Position numbers and translations under genes: made by a program. The notes under the pieces are model-generated. The model saw only the letters and a list, made by a program, of their open reading frames with translations. It was not told where the DNA came from and did no database searches. This document shows, one piece after another, positions 6,801 through 16,479 of a DNA stretch of 18,608 nucleotides (position 1 is its first letter; every line of letters begins with the position of its first letter). The stretch lies in the NCBI GenBank assembly GCA_003990745.1, contig RBNI01002412.1, positions 1-18,608 of the forward strand, read 5' to 3'. The DNA is from Jimgerdemannia flammicorona. Taxonomy: Eukaryota > Mucoromycota > Endogonomycetes > Endogonales > Endogonaceae.

Positions 6801-8523
6801 CCTAGCCGAGTCTCTGAAGCAGAAAAGGACTTTGGCCGAGCGGAATATCTCAGGTATGTCAGGACTGTGTGAAGCATTGTGTGCAGCTGCTTAATGAAAT
6901 GAAGTTCACGATCGATCTATGGGTATTTTGTCATTCCCTGTTCATTTTAAAGGGAATAATTTTGGCAACGACGGGGCACACACCCTAACCGTGTCTATGA
7001 AGCAGAACGCGATCCTGACCGAGCTGAATCTCGAAAGTATGTCAGAATTGTGTAAAGCATTGTGTACACCTGCGTGATGGAATGACCCTCACGATTTGCT
7101 CATCCCCTGTTCATTTTAAAGGAAATAACATTGGCGACGAGGGGGCACGCGCCCTAGCCGAGTCTCTAAAGGAGAATACGATCTTGAGGAAGCTGAATCT
7201 CGGAAGTATGTCAGAACTATGTGAAACAATATGCAACTGCATAAAGGACTGAAGCTCACGATCTGTGTGTGTTTCATCATCCCCTATTCATTTTAAAGGG
7301 AATAACATTGGCGACGAGGGGGCATGCGCCCTAGCCGGGTCTCTGAAGCAGAACACGACCTTGCCGGGAGGGAACCTCTACTGTATGTCAGAACTGTGTG
7401 AAATTTTTTGCAGCTGTGTGATGGAATGAAGCTAATGGCCTGTGCGTGTTCGCTCTTCCCCCGTTCGTTTCAAAGATAATGATACTTTGCTCAAAGGAGA
7501 AAACGCTTTAGCCGAGTCTCTGAAGAAGAAAACGACCCTGACCGAGCTGAATCTCTTCAGTATGTATTAACTGTGTGAATCATTGTTTGCAGCTGCGTAA
7601 TGGAAGGAAGTTCGCGATCGGTGCGCGTTCGCTCACCCCCTGTTCATTTTGAAGATAATAGCATTTGCGATAAGGGGGCACGGGCTCTCGCCGAATCTCT
7701 AAAGAAGAACGAGACCTTAATCGAGCTGAATCTTTGCAGTACGTCTGAACTGTGTGAGCATTGTGTGCAGCTGCATGTTGGAATGAAGCTCATGATCTAT
7801 GCGTATTTTTGTCTGTTTTTCATTTTCAAGGAAATAGCATTAACGTGGAGGGAGGATGCGCCTTAGCCGAATCTCTGAAGTGGAACAAGATCTTGAGGAA
7901 GCTGAATCTCGAGAGTAAGTGAACTTGTGTGAAGCTCACCATCTGTCCGTGATCGCTGAACACCAGTTCTTTTTAAAGGGAATAGCATTGGCGACGAAGG
8001 GGCATGCGCCATGGCCGAGTCTCTGAAGCTCAACAGGACCTTGACCGAGCTGAATCTCAATGGTATGGCAAAACTGAGTGAAGCATTGTGTGCAGCTGTG
8101 TGACGAAATGAAGCTCTAAATATTTGGGTGTTCACTCATCGTCCGTCCATTTTTAAGATAATAACATTGACATCGAAGGGGCACGTGCCCTAGCCGAGTC
8201 CCTGGAGCCGAACAAGACCTTGATCAAACTGGATCTCGAAAGTATATCAGTAGTGTGTATAAAGGAATGAAGCTGACGATATGTGGCTGTTGGCTAATCG
8301 CTTATTCATTTCAAAGATAATAGCACTGGCCAGGAGAGGGCACGCGTAAAGGAGTATATCAAGCGGAACAAAGTCTTGATCAAGCCGAATCCTTCCGGTA
8401 TGTCAGAACTGTTTAAAGAATTGTGCGCAGTTGCGTAATGGAATGAAGCTCACATCTGTACGGGTTGGCTCAGTCTATTTTAATTTTAAAGATGTGCGAA
8501 AACGACTGAAAGAGAATATGTAA
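3898..8523 (+). CDS. TKL-type protein kinase with seventeen C-terminal RNI-type leucine-rich repeats (spliced)
   Basis: Predicted 904-residue protein, probably a cytosolic receptor or scaffold kinase; no signal peptide or membrane segment is visible. Kinase exons are 3898-4224 and 4312-5236. LRR exons are 5562-5645, 5730-5813, 5903-5986, 6070-6153, 6238-6321, 6417-6500, 6596-6679, 6764-6853, 6953-7036, 7122-7205, 7299-7382, 7476-7559, 7655-7738, 7831-7914, 7979-8062, 8158-8241 and 8317-8397; the last exon is 8492-8523 (TAA). Residues 1-70 are helical-looking and unrecognised. Kinase landmarks are glycine loop EGGFAKVY (77-84), Lys100 in MAAK, catalytic loop HKDLHPGN (190-197), DVG in place of DFG (210-212), PPE in place of APE, and CW..DP..RPRALDV at the C-lobe. 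The frame stays open through all joins. The ATG follows ACC and has an upstream in-frame stop. The ligand or substrate is unknown. Confidence 0.8.
4225..4311 (+). other. Intron 1 of the kinase gene (phase 0)
   Basis: The 87-nt intron starts GTGAGT and ends CACTAATACAG, with a CTAAT branch-point-like site close to the acceptor. Splicing joins ...LSMVEE to LVLNVYLSYRG without changing frame. It falls between the kinase Lys100 and the hinge region, so without it the catalytic domain would be cut in two. Confidence 0.85.
5237..5561 (+). other. Long intron between kinase and LRR exons, with a candidate 33-nt mini-exon
   Basis: The donor GTAAGT at 5237 and acceptor GCAG ending at 5561 give a 325-nt intron, about four times longer than the others. 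Inside it, a T-run followed by AG (5437-5438) and a GTATGT donor at 5472 bound 5439-5471. This 33-nt stretch would add eleven residues (DGTIRKNKIST) with phase 1 at both ends, so it can be included or skipped without changing frame. The GTATGT donor matches the LRR introns. The mini-exon is only a possibility. Confidence 0.55.
5562..8397 (+). repeat. Tandem array of seventeen LRR exon-intron units
   Basis: Each unit is an exon of one 28-residue repeat (consensus N-x-I-G-D-E-G-A-R-A-L-A-E-S-L-K-x-N, then T-L-T-E-L-N-L) followed by an intron of 64-99 nt; the average period is about 178 bp. Fifteen exons are 84 nt; the eighth is 90 and the seventeenth 81. The introns are also alike: most begin GTATGTCTGAACTGTGTGAA and the later ones end GTTCATTTTAAAG. 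The first four acceptors of the array end in CAG, most of the rest in AAAG, suggesting an older left part and a younger expanded right part. The repeat type is the ribonuclease-inhibitor/NLR class. The last exon (8492-8523) looks like a cut-off eighteenth repeat. Confidence 0.9.
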
Positions 8524-8802
8524 CATATCCCATTTGAGAAATGGGCATCGATTAACACTTCAGTTACTAAAAATGTACCACCAAAAGTTTCAGATCGGAA
8601 TTAATACATGATTGGGAAGAGGGAAAGGCAAACTGACGAAGTAGGACCCAGATATATGACACTCTTTAGAGATATAGAGAGTGTGGTAGGCATAAAAGTG
8701 GGCGGTAGTAGATAGAAGCAAAGCGCAAACAGCTTCAGGGTTTATCCAAGGTTCAAATGACCCAGATAACCATATGTAGCAGAGTATCTTATGTAATACA
8801 AA

Positions 8803-8830
8803 ACAATAATAAAAAATAAAAAATAATTAA
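8803..8830 (+). terminator. Probable polyadenylation region of the kinase-LRR gene
   Basis: A cluster of AATAAT and AATAAAAAATAAAAAATAAT lies about 280-310 bases after the stop codon, at the point where balanced composition gives way to AT-rich sequence. AATAAA-like elements in such a setting are usual for fungal 3' ends. No transcript evidence is available. Confidence 0.35.
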
Positions 8831-9100
8831 TTGTTCACAGATTCTGTATATTTGCCCTGTTATATGGACATTTTCAAAATAGAAAAACAATTGCCTCTTT
8901 ATTCAGATCAAAGAGCTACCCTCACAATAATTTATAATAGTGAGAATTTTTAAGAACATGTCATAAAGACCAGCTGCTATGAATCATGGTTTTACATAAC
9001 AGCTAACTTAAAAATCTGATAGAATAATGAAAAAAGAAATGCAGTAATCTTATCTTAAATCACCAGCCAATAGTCACTAAGTTATAATATAGCAGATGCC
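8831..9100. other. AT-rich spacer, no feature recognised
   Basis: About 270 bases of AT-rich DNA with stops in all frames. It may be part of the neighbouring family 'A' LTR, whose U5 end is not defined in this copy, but I cannot align it confidently to the other copies. Confidence 0.3.
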
Positions 9101-9420
9101 TAATCTCAGAAGTATAGTAGATATCTATATCTTGAAACTTAATCTTATTCTGACTCTCACAAAGTCTTCAAGATATAGAGGTGTAAGTTTGAAGTATATC
9201 TGTCTATAGGCTTACTAGTTCTCTTGCTTTCTCTTTACTTTAAACATTTTGATCTGAGGTTTATTCACTCTAAATACTGAAGATATTTATATAAGTTTAC
9301 TAGCTATAAGGTAACTAAGTTATAACTGTGAGTTACTTTTTACAAGTATGTCTGTGAAATCTCAATAATTGTCAAATTTTAACATTTTTTTTTTTTTTTT
9401 TTATATTATAAACTTAGAGT
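9101..9420 (-). repeat. Degraded family 'A' LTR
   Basis: The minus strand reads TATATAAATATC, then GAGTGAATAAACCTCA (9255-9270), then a U5-like tail beginning GATCAAAATG. This is the same order and the same 16-mer as in the LTRs at 1-355 and 15.8-17.08 kb. Flanking similarity is weaker because this copy has become AT-rich. A run of eighteen T (9385-9402) lies at or near its U3 end. No internal region of matching orientation is identifiable next to it, so it is probably a solo LTR. The boundaries are approximate. Confidence 0.5.
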
Positions 9421-11499
9421 TCTGCAGATTTTTATTGAAAGAAAATCTAGACTATATAAGCCAAAACTCTCTCTCACCACCCATCAAGCACTGTCCCCAC
9501 CATTAAACTTAGACTAGCTATTGTTCAGCAGCTTGACTATGCTAGGCACAGCAGAGCCTAATATGGCTCATATCTCATTCTGTGCACTATACTCTCTCTA
9601 CCATCAGAGAGAACTCAGCCATATATCAATGACTGAAAGTGCATACCCAAAACTCCAATATATATATAACACTATACTTGAGCTGAATAGAATAGCTCCT
9701 ACCACTCTAAGTGGAATGATAAGTAAAGAAAAACCCTTCTCAAAGTACAGAATAGTGGGTAGGGCCTGGTTCTCTCAAGCAAGATAAGTAGAGAACTTAT
9801 ATATGAGATGAGAGAAGACCCTCAATATCCCACTACTTAAGCCTGCAGACCTCAATTATATTACTACATCAGCTCCTAGTTCTAGTTGAGTATAGCCAAG
9901 ATATCTGACCTAGGTAGTCTCAGGCCCCCCAGCCACCTCTAATAACCAGGGCCCAACCCAATAAATTACCAAAAGTAGCTGAAAGTGATATCTATCACCT
10001 AACTACTCTATATCAATCAAAAGGCTCCACTGAAGTAGTACCTATTCTAGCCCCAATAACTGTCCCAAGTCTGGTACTCTACTAGTCTACTATTATCACC
10101 CTTCCACCTATCTATAATGGCCATCTCTCTCCCATCCCAACTCTACCTGAAAAACAGTCACCTATATCAGAACTGTACTCACCAGGAAGCTTACCAAAGC
10201 TCAGAGGGCCCTACTATAGAAACTGAGGACCTGTAGATAACCTATACTAGCACTTGATACCCAAGGTTGACTGACTCTATACATAGTCTGTAAAATACCA
10301 GATGATACCTTATTCATAATAATAAAAGAAAGAAGGCACTGTACCAAAATGGGTATACTCCAGATATAGCTAAAGATACATACCAGAAATTATAAAAAAG
10401 TAGAGAAGAATACTAATAAAGGAGTAACTCAACACCATTGCCTCCCTCTTGCCATACCTCTGTAGGCATAGCAAACCAATCTGAGATAGAGGGGGTAATA
10501 ATAGAGGAAAGGGAACTTAGAAGGTTACCTATCAAACCTTGTGACCAGTAAGGTAGCAGAGAAAGAAGTCAAATTTCAATATCTATTAAATCTCAAAATT
10601 TGTGAAATGACTGCTATTTATATAGCTATACTATATTTGGAGATTGAGTTCAGATATTATGATCAAATATCTATTCTCCTGATTTATGTCCTAATTTGAA
10701 TCAATTATTATAAAATACTAAAATAACAGTTGAGTACCAATCACCTTACTGCCACTGTCATTACCTTAAGGTGATTTATAGAAGAGCAAATACATATTCA
10801 TTATGAGCTCTCTTTTACTATACATCTCTATATAATACTTTCTATAGTTCTAACATATATACTTCCAAAATCCTATTCAGTCAAGTTTATATTCTGCATA
10901 CTTTTAAGCTGAATAATAAATAATTACTATCATATGAACAACTATATAAATTGAACTAGGCATTCAGATAAGATATAAGATTATCAGTATTCTATAGATA
11001 TACTTCAGATGAATCAATCATTATCTTCATTGATGATTTCAAGTAATATACTGCCTAAGAACCCTAACAGTAAGACAGCAAGTGGTTCTCATATCCTTCA
11101 GTCTCCAAGGTCCAGCAAGAATATCTTTTACAGCTATAAACTATATAGAAGCAGATGATAATACTATGCTAGTAATATAAAAAGCTTGGCTCTGAACTAT
11201 CTACAATACAGATAAGTTCAAACAAGCTCTGAAAGATTAGCTCAATATAATATGTTAAGGAATGAGTGAAGATTCAAATATATATATTCTATATCAGAAT
11301 CTAATATTAAATAATTCTTACTAATTATACTAATGTTATCTGAGACCAAGTAGCTAAAGTAACTTTTATAAAAGGATTCTATCTATAGCCATCTGCTTAT
11401 TATTAGTAGTTCTAGATCTGTTACAGAAGATTACCTATATCCAGTAATACTGAATAGTCAGACATCCTTAAGACTATATAATAGAAAGAGTTACTGAAG
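9421..11499 (+). mobile_element. AT-rich retroelement debris, probable 5' part of the gypsy element
   Basis: No intact frame longer than about 90 codons is present. A TATATAAG at about 9453 followed by CT-rich sequence could be an old LTR promoter. A frame at 9521-9787 is open for 88 codons but begins without ATG and has no family I know. Scraps such as SPGSLPKLRGPYYRN near 10180 and DKFKQALKD near 11215 read like gag protein broken by TAG and TAA stops that would be CAG and CAA before mutation. By position and strand this should be the LTR and gag of the gypsy element whose protease begins at about 12.2 kb; no LTR or primer-binding site could be fixed. Confidence 0.35.
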
Positions 11500-12195
11500 T
11501 TAAAATTAAAACAATTAATACAACTAGTATGAACTCTGTCACAGTAATTAATTGAAACACATTTCAATCAAAAGCTAGTAAATAGTAGAGGAACAGAGAT
11601 CCTATAGAGGAACTTTTCCAGAAGTTTGCTGAAATAACTGTTTATCTAGAAGATATGGTAAAGAAAATTAGAGAAAGAGACTACTACCCTGTTCTGAAGT
11701 TTGCTGCAACTATAGACAGAAAGTAAGTAAGACTAAGTATAAGGTCTAGCTAATCAATACTATCTGAAACAAGAAATAGACCAATACTATTACTTTTAAA
11801 GAGATTGGAGAATCAGATGAAGAAGAGTAGAAGACTTATTCTGCTTAGACTATTAAGAAGAATATTGATAAAGAGCCCTATAAGAGACTATCAGAAAGAC
11901 TCAAGAAGAACTCAGTAGAAAGATAAATAGAGACTACTACAGAAAGTCAAGCTAAAGAAATAAACTAAGATATAGAGCTTGAGCAGACAGTTTAAGATAT
12001 TATCTGAGGAACTACTCTAGCTTCAGCCAATGAAGAAGAAAGAGAGAAAAAGCTTTAAAAAAGCAAGACCTTCAAATATGATATCTTCAAGGACCTCAGT
12101 CAATAAAAGGTTAATGTAACCTTTGGATTTACTGAAACAGTCAAAGACCAAGGCTGAAAGATAACTGAGACCAATAACTTATAAAGATAAAAGTA

Positions 12196-12534
12196 AAGAT
12201 AATCACAAAACATTAGTTTATGCAATATGTCAAATTGAAGACAGGGTTTTTGAAGCCATCATTGATACAGAAGAAAGAGGATATCTTCTCAGTAAGAAAA
12301 CAGTAGACCACTTAGGTTGGGAGGTTGAAGAAGCAATAAAGTTAGTATTCATTATAGCAGATAGTATAAGAGCTATACCTCTGGAAAAAATTCAAGATGT
12401 CTTCATCAAGTTTGAAGGAGCAACTACCTTAGTAGATATAATCATAATCAATACTACTAATAATGATATCCTCATCAGCAATCAGTGGCTCTACAAGGTC
12501 AAGGCTATAATTGATATGAATGCTCAGAAGATAT
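12196..12534 (+). pseudogene. Ty3/gypsy protease, active-site Gly altered
   Basis: The open frame starts KTLVYAICQIEDRVFEAIID. The catalytic triplet, normally D-T/S-G, reads D-T-E (12264-12272), explained by GGA to GAA. It continues SKKTVDHLGWEVEEAIKLV and TNNDILISNQWLYK, where the family has D-h-L-I-G-x-x-W-L. The downstream two thirds match the fragment at 818-1035. The length of about 110 codons fits a complete retropepsin domain. The altered Gly and the flanking stops mean it is inactive. Confidence 0.75.
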
Positions 12535-13432
12535 AGATTGTCTACTGAGAACAGAAGATATAAATCCCAATCAATATTAACAAAGGTGTACTTTCTGAGA
12601 TAGAGAAAGAAAATAGTAAATAAGAAAAGACTTATATAGTAACTATCCAAAAGAAGATAAAGAAAGTAGGATGGATCAGTAAAGAGAACTAGTGCAAGAA
12701 GATCATAGAAGAATATACACTATAAGAAGTCTGCCCCCACAGGATTAAGATATACTATATAGAGCATATCAATAATTATTACCAGTATATGTATTAGCAG
12801 AATCAAGGAGATCTACCACCAAAGAAGACAGAAGGCCCTCAAGAAATAGACAGAGAGGAGAAAGAAGAAAAGAATAAAGAAGAGAATAACAAATCACCAG
12901 CCCTCCTAGAAGATAGTGATGATGAAGAAGAGATCAATGTCAAGATTTGAAAAATCTACTCTAATACAGTACTATCAGAATATAAGTCTGAGAATACAGT
13001 AGGAATAGATATCACTATAGTAGAGAAAACTGGACTTAAGCCCCAGACAACTACCCTATTTATAACTAGTCTAGAAATAACTATTTTAAAGAACTATATC
13101 AAAATCCTCAAGACAAGAAGCAGTCTGGCTAGAAGTGAAATTACTATTAAAAGAGAAGTTATCAATTCAGATTATACTGAAGAAATACTACTTATTGTTA
13201 AAAACCTCAATTCCATAATTCTATTTTCAATTAAGAAAAAGAACCAACTGATACAGATATTGATCTTCTTGGTCCTATAGTCAAAAATCTTAAAAGTTAA
13301 GAAGTTGAAAGAATTAAAGAGAAAAGAAGGAATTCAGATCTATAGAAAGAGGAGTTACATCAGTACCAAGATTATGAAGCTGGACCACAAGAAGAAGGAA
13401 TCTATAAATAAGCACAGCTATACTATCAGAAA

Positions 13433-13626
13433 TGAATTCTCACTCAAGAAAAACTCAAGAAGATACTCTATAAATTTGAGGATATTCTGATAACTGATTT
13501 TAAGGATACCAAAGAAAAAATTCCATACTACTACTATGATATATATATAGGAGATACTGAACCAATTTATCAAAAAGCAAGGCCAATTCCACTAGCTTAT
13601 TGAGAATAGCTCAGAGAAAACATCAA
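13433..13626 (+). pseudogene. N-terminal fragment of gypsy reverse transcriptase
   Basis: The frame reads LTQEKLKKILYKFEDIL, then IPYYYYDIYIGDTEPIYQ, then KARPIPLAY followed by a stop, E, a stop, LRENIK. This is the well-known entry to gypsy RT (h.I.T.....P..Q..RP.P.AY.E.LKE.h..L). Both stops are one C-to-T change away from Arg or Gln codons. The palm with its YxDD box is absent because the sequence switches to a copia LTR. In the overlapping frame a stretch of 61 codons (13305-13490) is only a shadow. Confidence 0.75.
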
Positions 13627-13768
13627 GTAGTTAGAAGAAATTAGTAAAGAGAGAGGTATTTTTATTGAAGTTATATAGATTGCATATTTCACACATTACT
13701 GATGAATAATGTAAAACTGATAGAATGGCATAAGCTATGTACTAATATATTGAGTTGCTATCTCAACA
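13627..13768 (-). repeat. Copia LTR, 3' LTR of the right copia element
   Basis: The minus strand starts TGTTGAGATAGCAACTC at 13768 and contains ACTTCAATAAAAATACC, then CTCTCTTTAC. The LTR at 2655-2770 has the same start TGTTGAGAT and the block TTCAATAAAAATGCC followed by CTCTCTTTAC. The inner end is preceded on the minus strand by purine-rich GAGTGAGAG, as expected for a polypurine tract before a 3' LTR. The outer end, near TAGTTA at about 13627, is diverged; it is set where the gypsy RT frame stops making sense. Confidence 0.6.
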
Positions 13769-13783
13769 CTCTCACTCAATGAG

Positions 13784-14145
13784 ATATATAACTAAAATGG
13801 ACTAAAATTTGGTAGTAAAAATGCTAACTAGAGTAAAAAGACAATATAATGTATACAAAAACTTAACTCAAAGAAAAAAAAAAAAAAATACTATATCTAA
13901 AAAATTTTTATAGATTGAAAAGTATTTTGAAATATATATAACCAAAATATCCACAAAATATAATATATATAATCTACTCATAGATAAGAGATGTTAGTAT
14001 ATATATATAAAAATGTATTATAATAAAAGAGGCTTTTGAGAGTCTGAAAAATATCCTGTAATTAACCACTAGACTTTGCCAAAACACTGGTATAGAGAAT
14101 ACATTATTCTATAATATTCAAAAAAAGTTATATTCCTTTAATGCA
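13784..14145 (-). other. 3' untranslated part of the right copia element
   Basis: The 360-base AT-rich stretch lies between the copia stop codon (14146-14148) and the polypurine tract of the 3' LTR. It holds a run of fifteen A (13874-13888) and long TA-rich segments and no reading frame. Nothing else is recognised. Confidence 0.45.
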
Positions 14146-15760
14146 TTAGTTGAACTTTGGTCTTGGAAGGGCTTTTGTAAGTGAATTAGTGACTATATAT
14201 TTTGTGGGAATGTATTTCAAGTATATAGTACTATTTTCTACATATTTCTATACAAAATGATATTGTATATTGATATGTTTTATTCTACTATAATATACTG
14301 AGTTCTTGATAAATACTATCATCAATTGATTATCTTGCTTGATTGGTGTAAAGTTCTTCTGAGTGAAGTTGAGCTTTTTTAATAGTTTGTAGAGCCATAT
14401 GGTTACTTTTGTTATTATTGACAATACCTGGTACTCTATTTATATTAATGATATTGCTATGGAACTCTAGTTATATGTCAGCCATAAGATAACTCTTTTG
14501 TCATTTTTGCTGATGTAGAAGAGGTACCCAGTTATAGATCAGTAGTCATCTAGATTATCTGCCCAATTAGCATTATATATATCTGATAGCCAGATATTAT
14601 TTCTCTTATCATTTCTTTCACTTAATCTAATATTATTATCATCTAATATAAGTATATAGTATACTATATCCTTAAGATATCTGAATATTTTCTTGATGGT
14701 ACTTCAATACAAATTATCATAGTAGAAGGAATACTGTCCCAACTTATTTATAGTATATATTATATTAGATCTTTCTAATATAAAATATATAAGGAAACTA
14801 ATTACTTGTCAATAAGATATATCTTTAATACTATTCTTGGCTAGCATATTGTTGTCATTCTCAGGAGTAGTATCTGGCTTCCTTAACTTCATGAAAGTAT
14901 GTATCTATAGGAGTGTCAATGAGCTTGTATTTATTTATATTGAAATATTCAAGGATTATTTGAGTAAATATTACTTGCAAAAGGTATATAGTATATGTAT
15001 TTCTGTCATATATAATGGATATCCCCAAAAGAAAGGATACATTACCCATATCTGTCATCTTGAACTTCTGGTATAGTATTATCTTGATATTATTAATATC
15101 ATTTACCATCTTGACTAGAATAATATCATCTATCCAAATTCCTAGATATACTATTTCTGAGGATATATGTCAGATATATATATATATATTAGCCTCACAA
15201 TGCTTAAATTCATTATTTAAGAAATATTTATCAATATTTTGATTCTATAGCATTACTACTTATTTGATGCCATAAGATCTTTATATAACTTACATATGAG
15301 CTCCTTTTGCTCATCATCATATAGTTCATATACTTGTGGTTGATAAATATATAACTCCATTTATGTCACTATTCAAGAAGACTGTCTTAATGTCTATTTA
15401 ATAGATTTTATAGTTGTATTTAGCTTCAATTACAAGAAGTATTCTAAGTAAAGTAAGCTTAAATACTAGAAAAAAGATCTTGTCATAGTTTATATTATAT
15501 TCTTGTAAGTAACTCTTAGCAATAAAATGAGCTTTATATTGCTCTACACTTCTGTCACTCTTATGCTTGATTCTATAGACCCACTTTGATCCAATTGTTT
15601 ACTGATTTGGCAGAAGAGATATAAGATCTCATATATCATTCTCAATAAGTAAATCATATTTTTCATCTATTGTATATTTTCATTTTTTGTTGTCTGGAGA
15701 TTACATCACTTCATCATATATATTTAACTTGTCAGATATTGCAATATATTATAATGAGCA
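14146..15760 (-). pseudogene. Copia reverse transcriptase and RNase H (decayed)
   Basis: Read leftwards from about 15715: SPDNKK, TIDEKYDLLIEND, then TIGSKWVYRIKHKSDRSVEQ, YKAHFIAKSYLQEYNINYDK and TVFLNSDINGVIYL, the opening of copia RT (RVT_2). The catalytic box, normally YVDD, reads W-I-D-D with the two Asp codons at 15125-15130, followed by KFKMTDMGNVSFLLGI. RNase H follows with ANWADNLDDY (copia D-A-D-W-A-G-D), TGYLFYISK, KHINIQYHFV, YIPTKYIVTNSLTKALPRP and a TAA at the normal end. Stops occur at several positions, usually where Trp or Gln is expected. Domain order and end are complete, but the protein cannot be made. Confidence 0.85.
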
Positions 15761-16255
15761 GTAGAATCATACTATCAAAATTATAAATTAGTCATATATC
15801 ATATCTAGTATACTAGGCAACTAAGGCTGCTTTACTGTACCAACCTATATAATTAGCCAGAGATATCAGAAACAGTATGTTTATCTATACTGAATCAGTA
15901 TACTGTACTAGCCTAGAATACTGTTCTGAATCAGTACACTGTATCAGTCCAGTATACTGTATAAACTAGAAATACTTGCTATAGATAGTTATCTATAATT
16001 AGCCATATAGCAATCAGGTAGCAATCACAACTATATAAAATACCCTAGAGATAAGAGTGAATAAACCTCAGTTCAAAAAGTTGAAGTACAAATCAAAGAA
16101 GCTACTAAAGATTATAAGCATTGGTTCTCTTTTCCCTACTCTAATCCACTTTTTGATACAAAGCTTGAGATTTGCCACTAAGTTTAATTAAAGAAAATTA
16201 CTGTCTTTTGAAGAGAAATTCTTGGTCTGCTTATCAGATAAGTCTGAAATCTCTC

Positions 16256-16460
16256 TTGCCACAAAGCCAGTCTGTTGACACAACTTCACAGTAGAATCAG
16301 TCTTTGACATAACTTTATCAAGAGAAGAAGAATTCAAGTTATTATTCAAGAAGCCTACCTTAAGGAATCTTGCCACAAGTTAGTCTATCTGATACAACTT
16401 CACAGTAAAGCCAGTCCTCAATATAACTCTACACAAATGAAGCCAGTCTTTGATGTAACT
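16256..16460 (+). repeat. Diverged tandem repeat of about 116 bp inside the LTR
   Basis: The pattern CTTGCCACAA, about 25 bases later ACAACTTCACAGTA, then CAGTC and ATAACT occurs at about 16256 and again at about 16372, with a partial third copy (GCCAGTCTTTGATGTAACTTGCC) at about 16442. It lies in the region after the LTR polyadenylation signal and explains why this LTR is long. Confidence 0.5.
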
Positions 16461-16479
16461 TGCCAAGAATCTGCCATCT

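Larger units (their letters stand above)
11500..13626 (+). mobile_element. Ty3/gypsy element, gag end to start of RT, decayed and interrupted
   Basis: On the plus strand the order is gag-like sequence (a frame including FQKFAEITVYLEDMVKKI, 11620-11680), protease (12196-12534), an acidic linker rich in K and E, and the N-terminal part of reverse transcriptase (13433-13626). That is the Ty3/gypsy gene order. Stops, mostly TAG and TAA, are scattered through all of it. The element ends abruptly inside RT, where a copia LTR begins at about 13627, so the remaining RT, RNase H and integrase should lie beyond the copia element, outside this window, if nothing was lost. Confidence 0.7.

Noticed and set aside
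5562..8397. Regularly spaced repeats resembling a CRISPR array or minisatellite
   Set aside because: Both the 84-nt repeats and the spacers are similar to each other, the repeats encode LRRs in a constant frame, and the borders are splice sites. CRISPR spacers would be unrelated sequences.
9521..9787. Plus-strand frame of 88 codons
   Set aside because: It starts at TTG, not ATG, lies in decayed repeat DNA, and I recognise no domain. It may be a gag remnant but not a gene I can support.
12429..12650. Minus-strand frame of 73 codons rich in Leu, Tyr and Ile
   Set aside because: Antisense of the gypsy protease end and linker; its membrane-like look comes from AT-rich complement.
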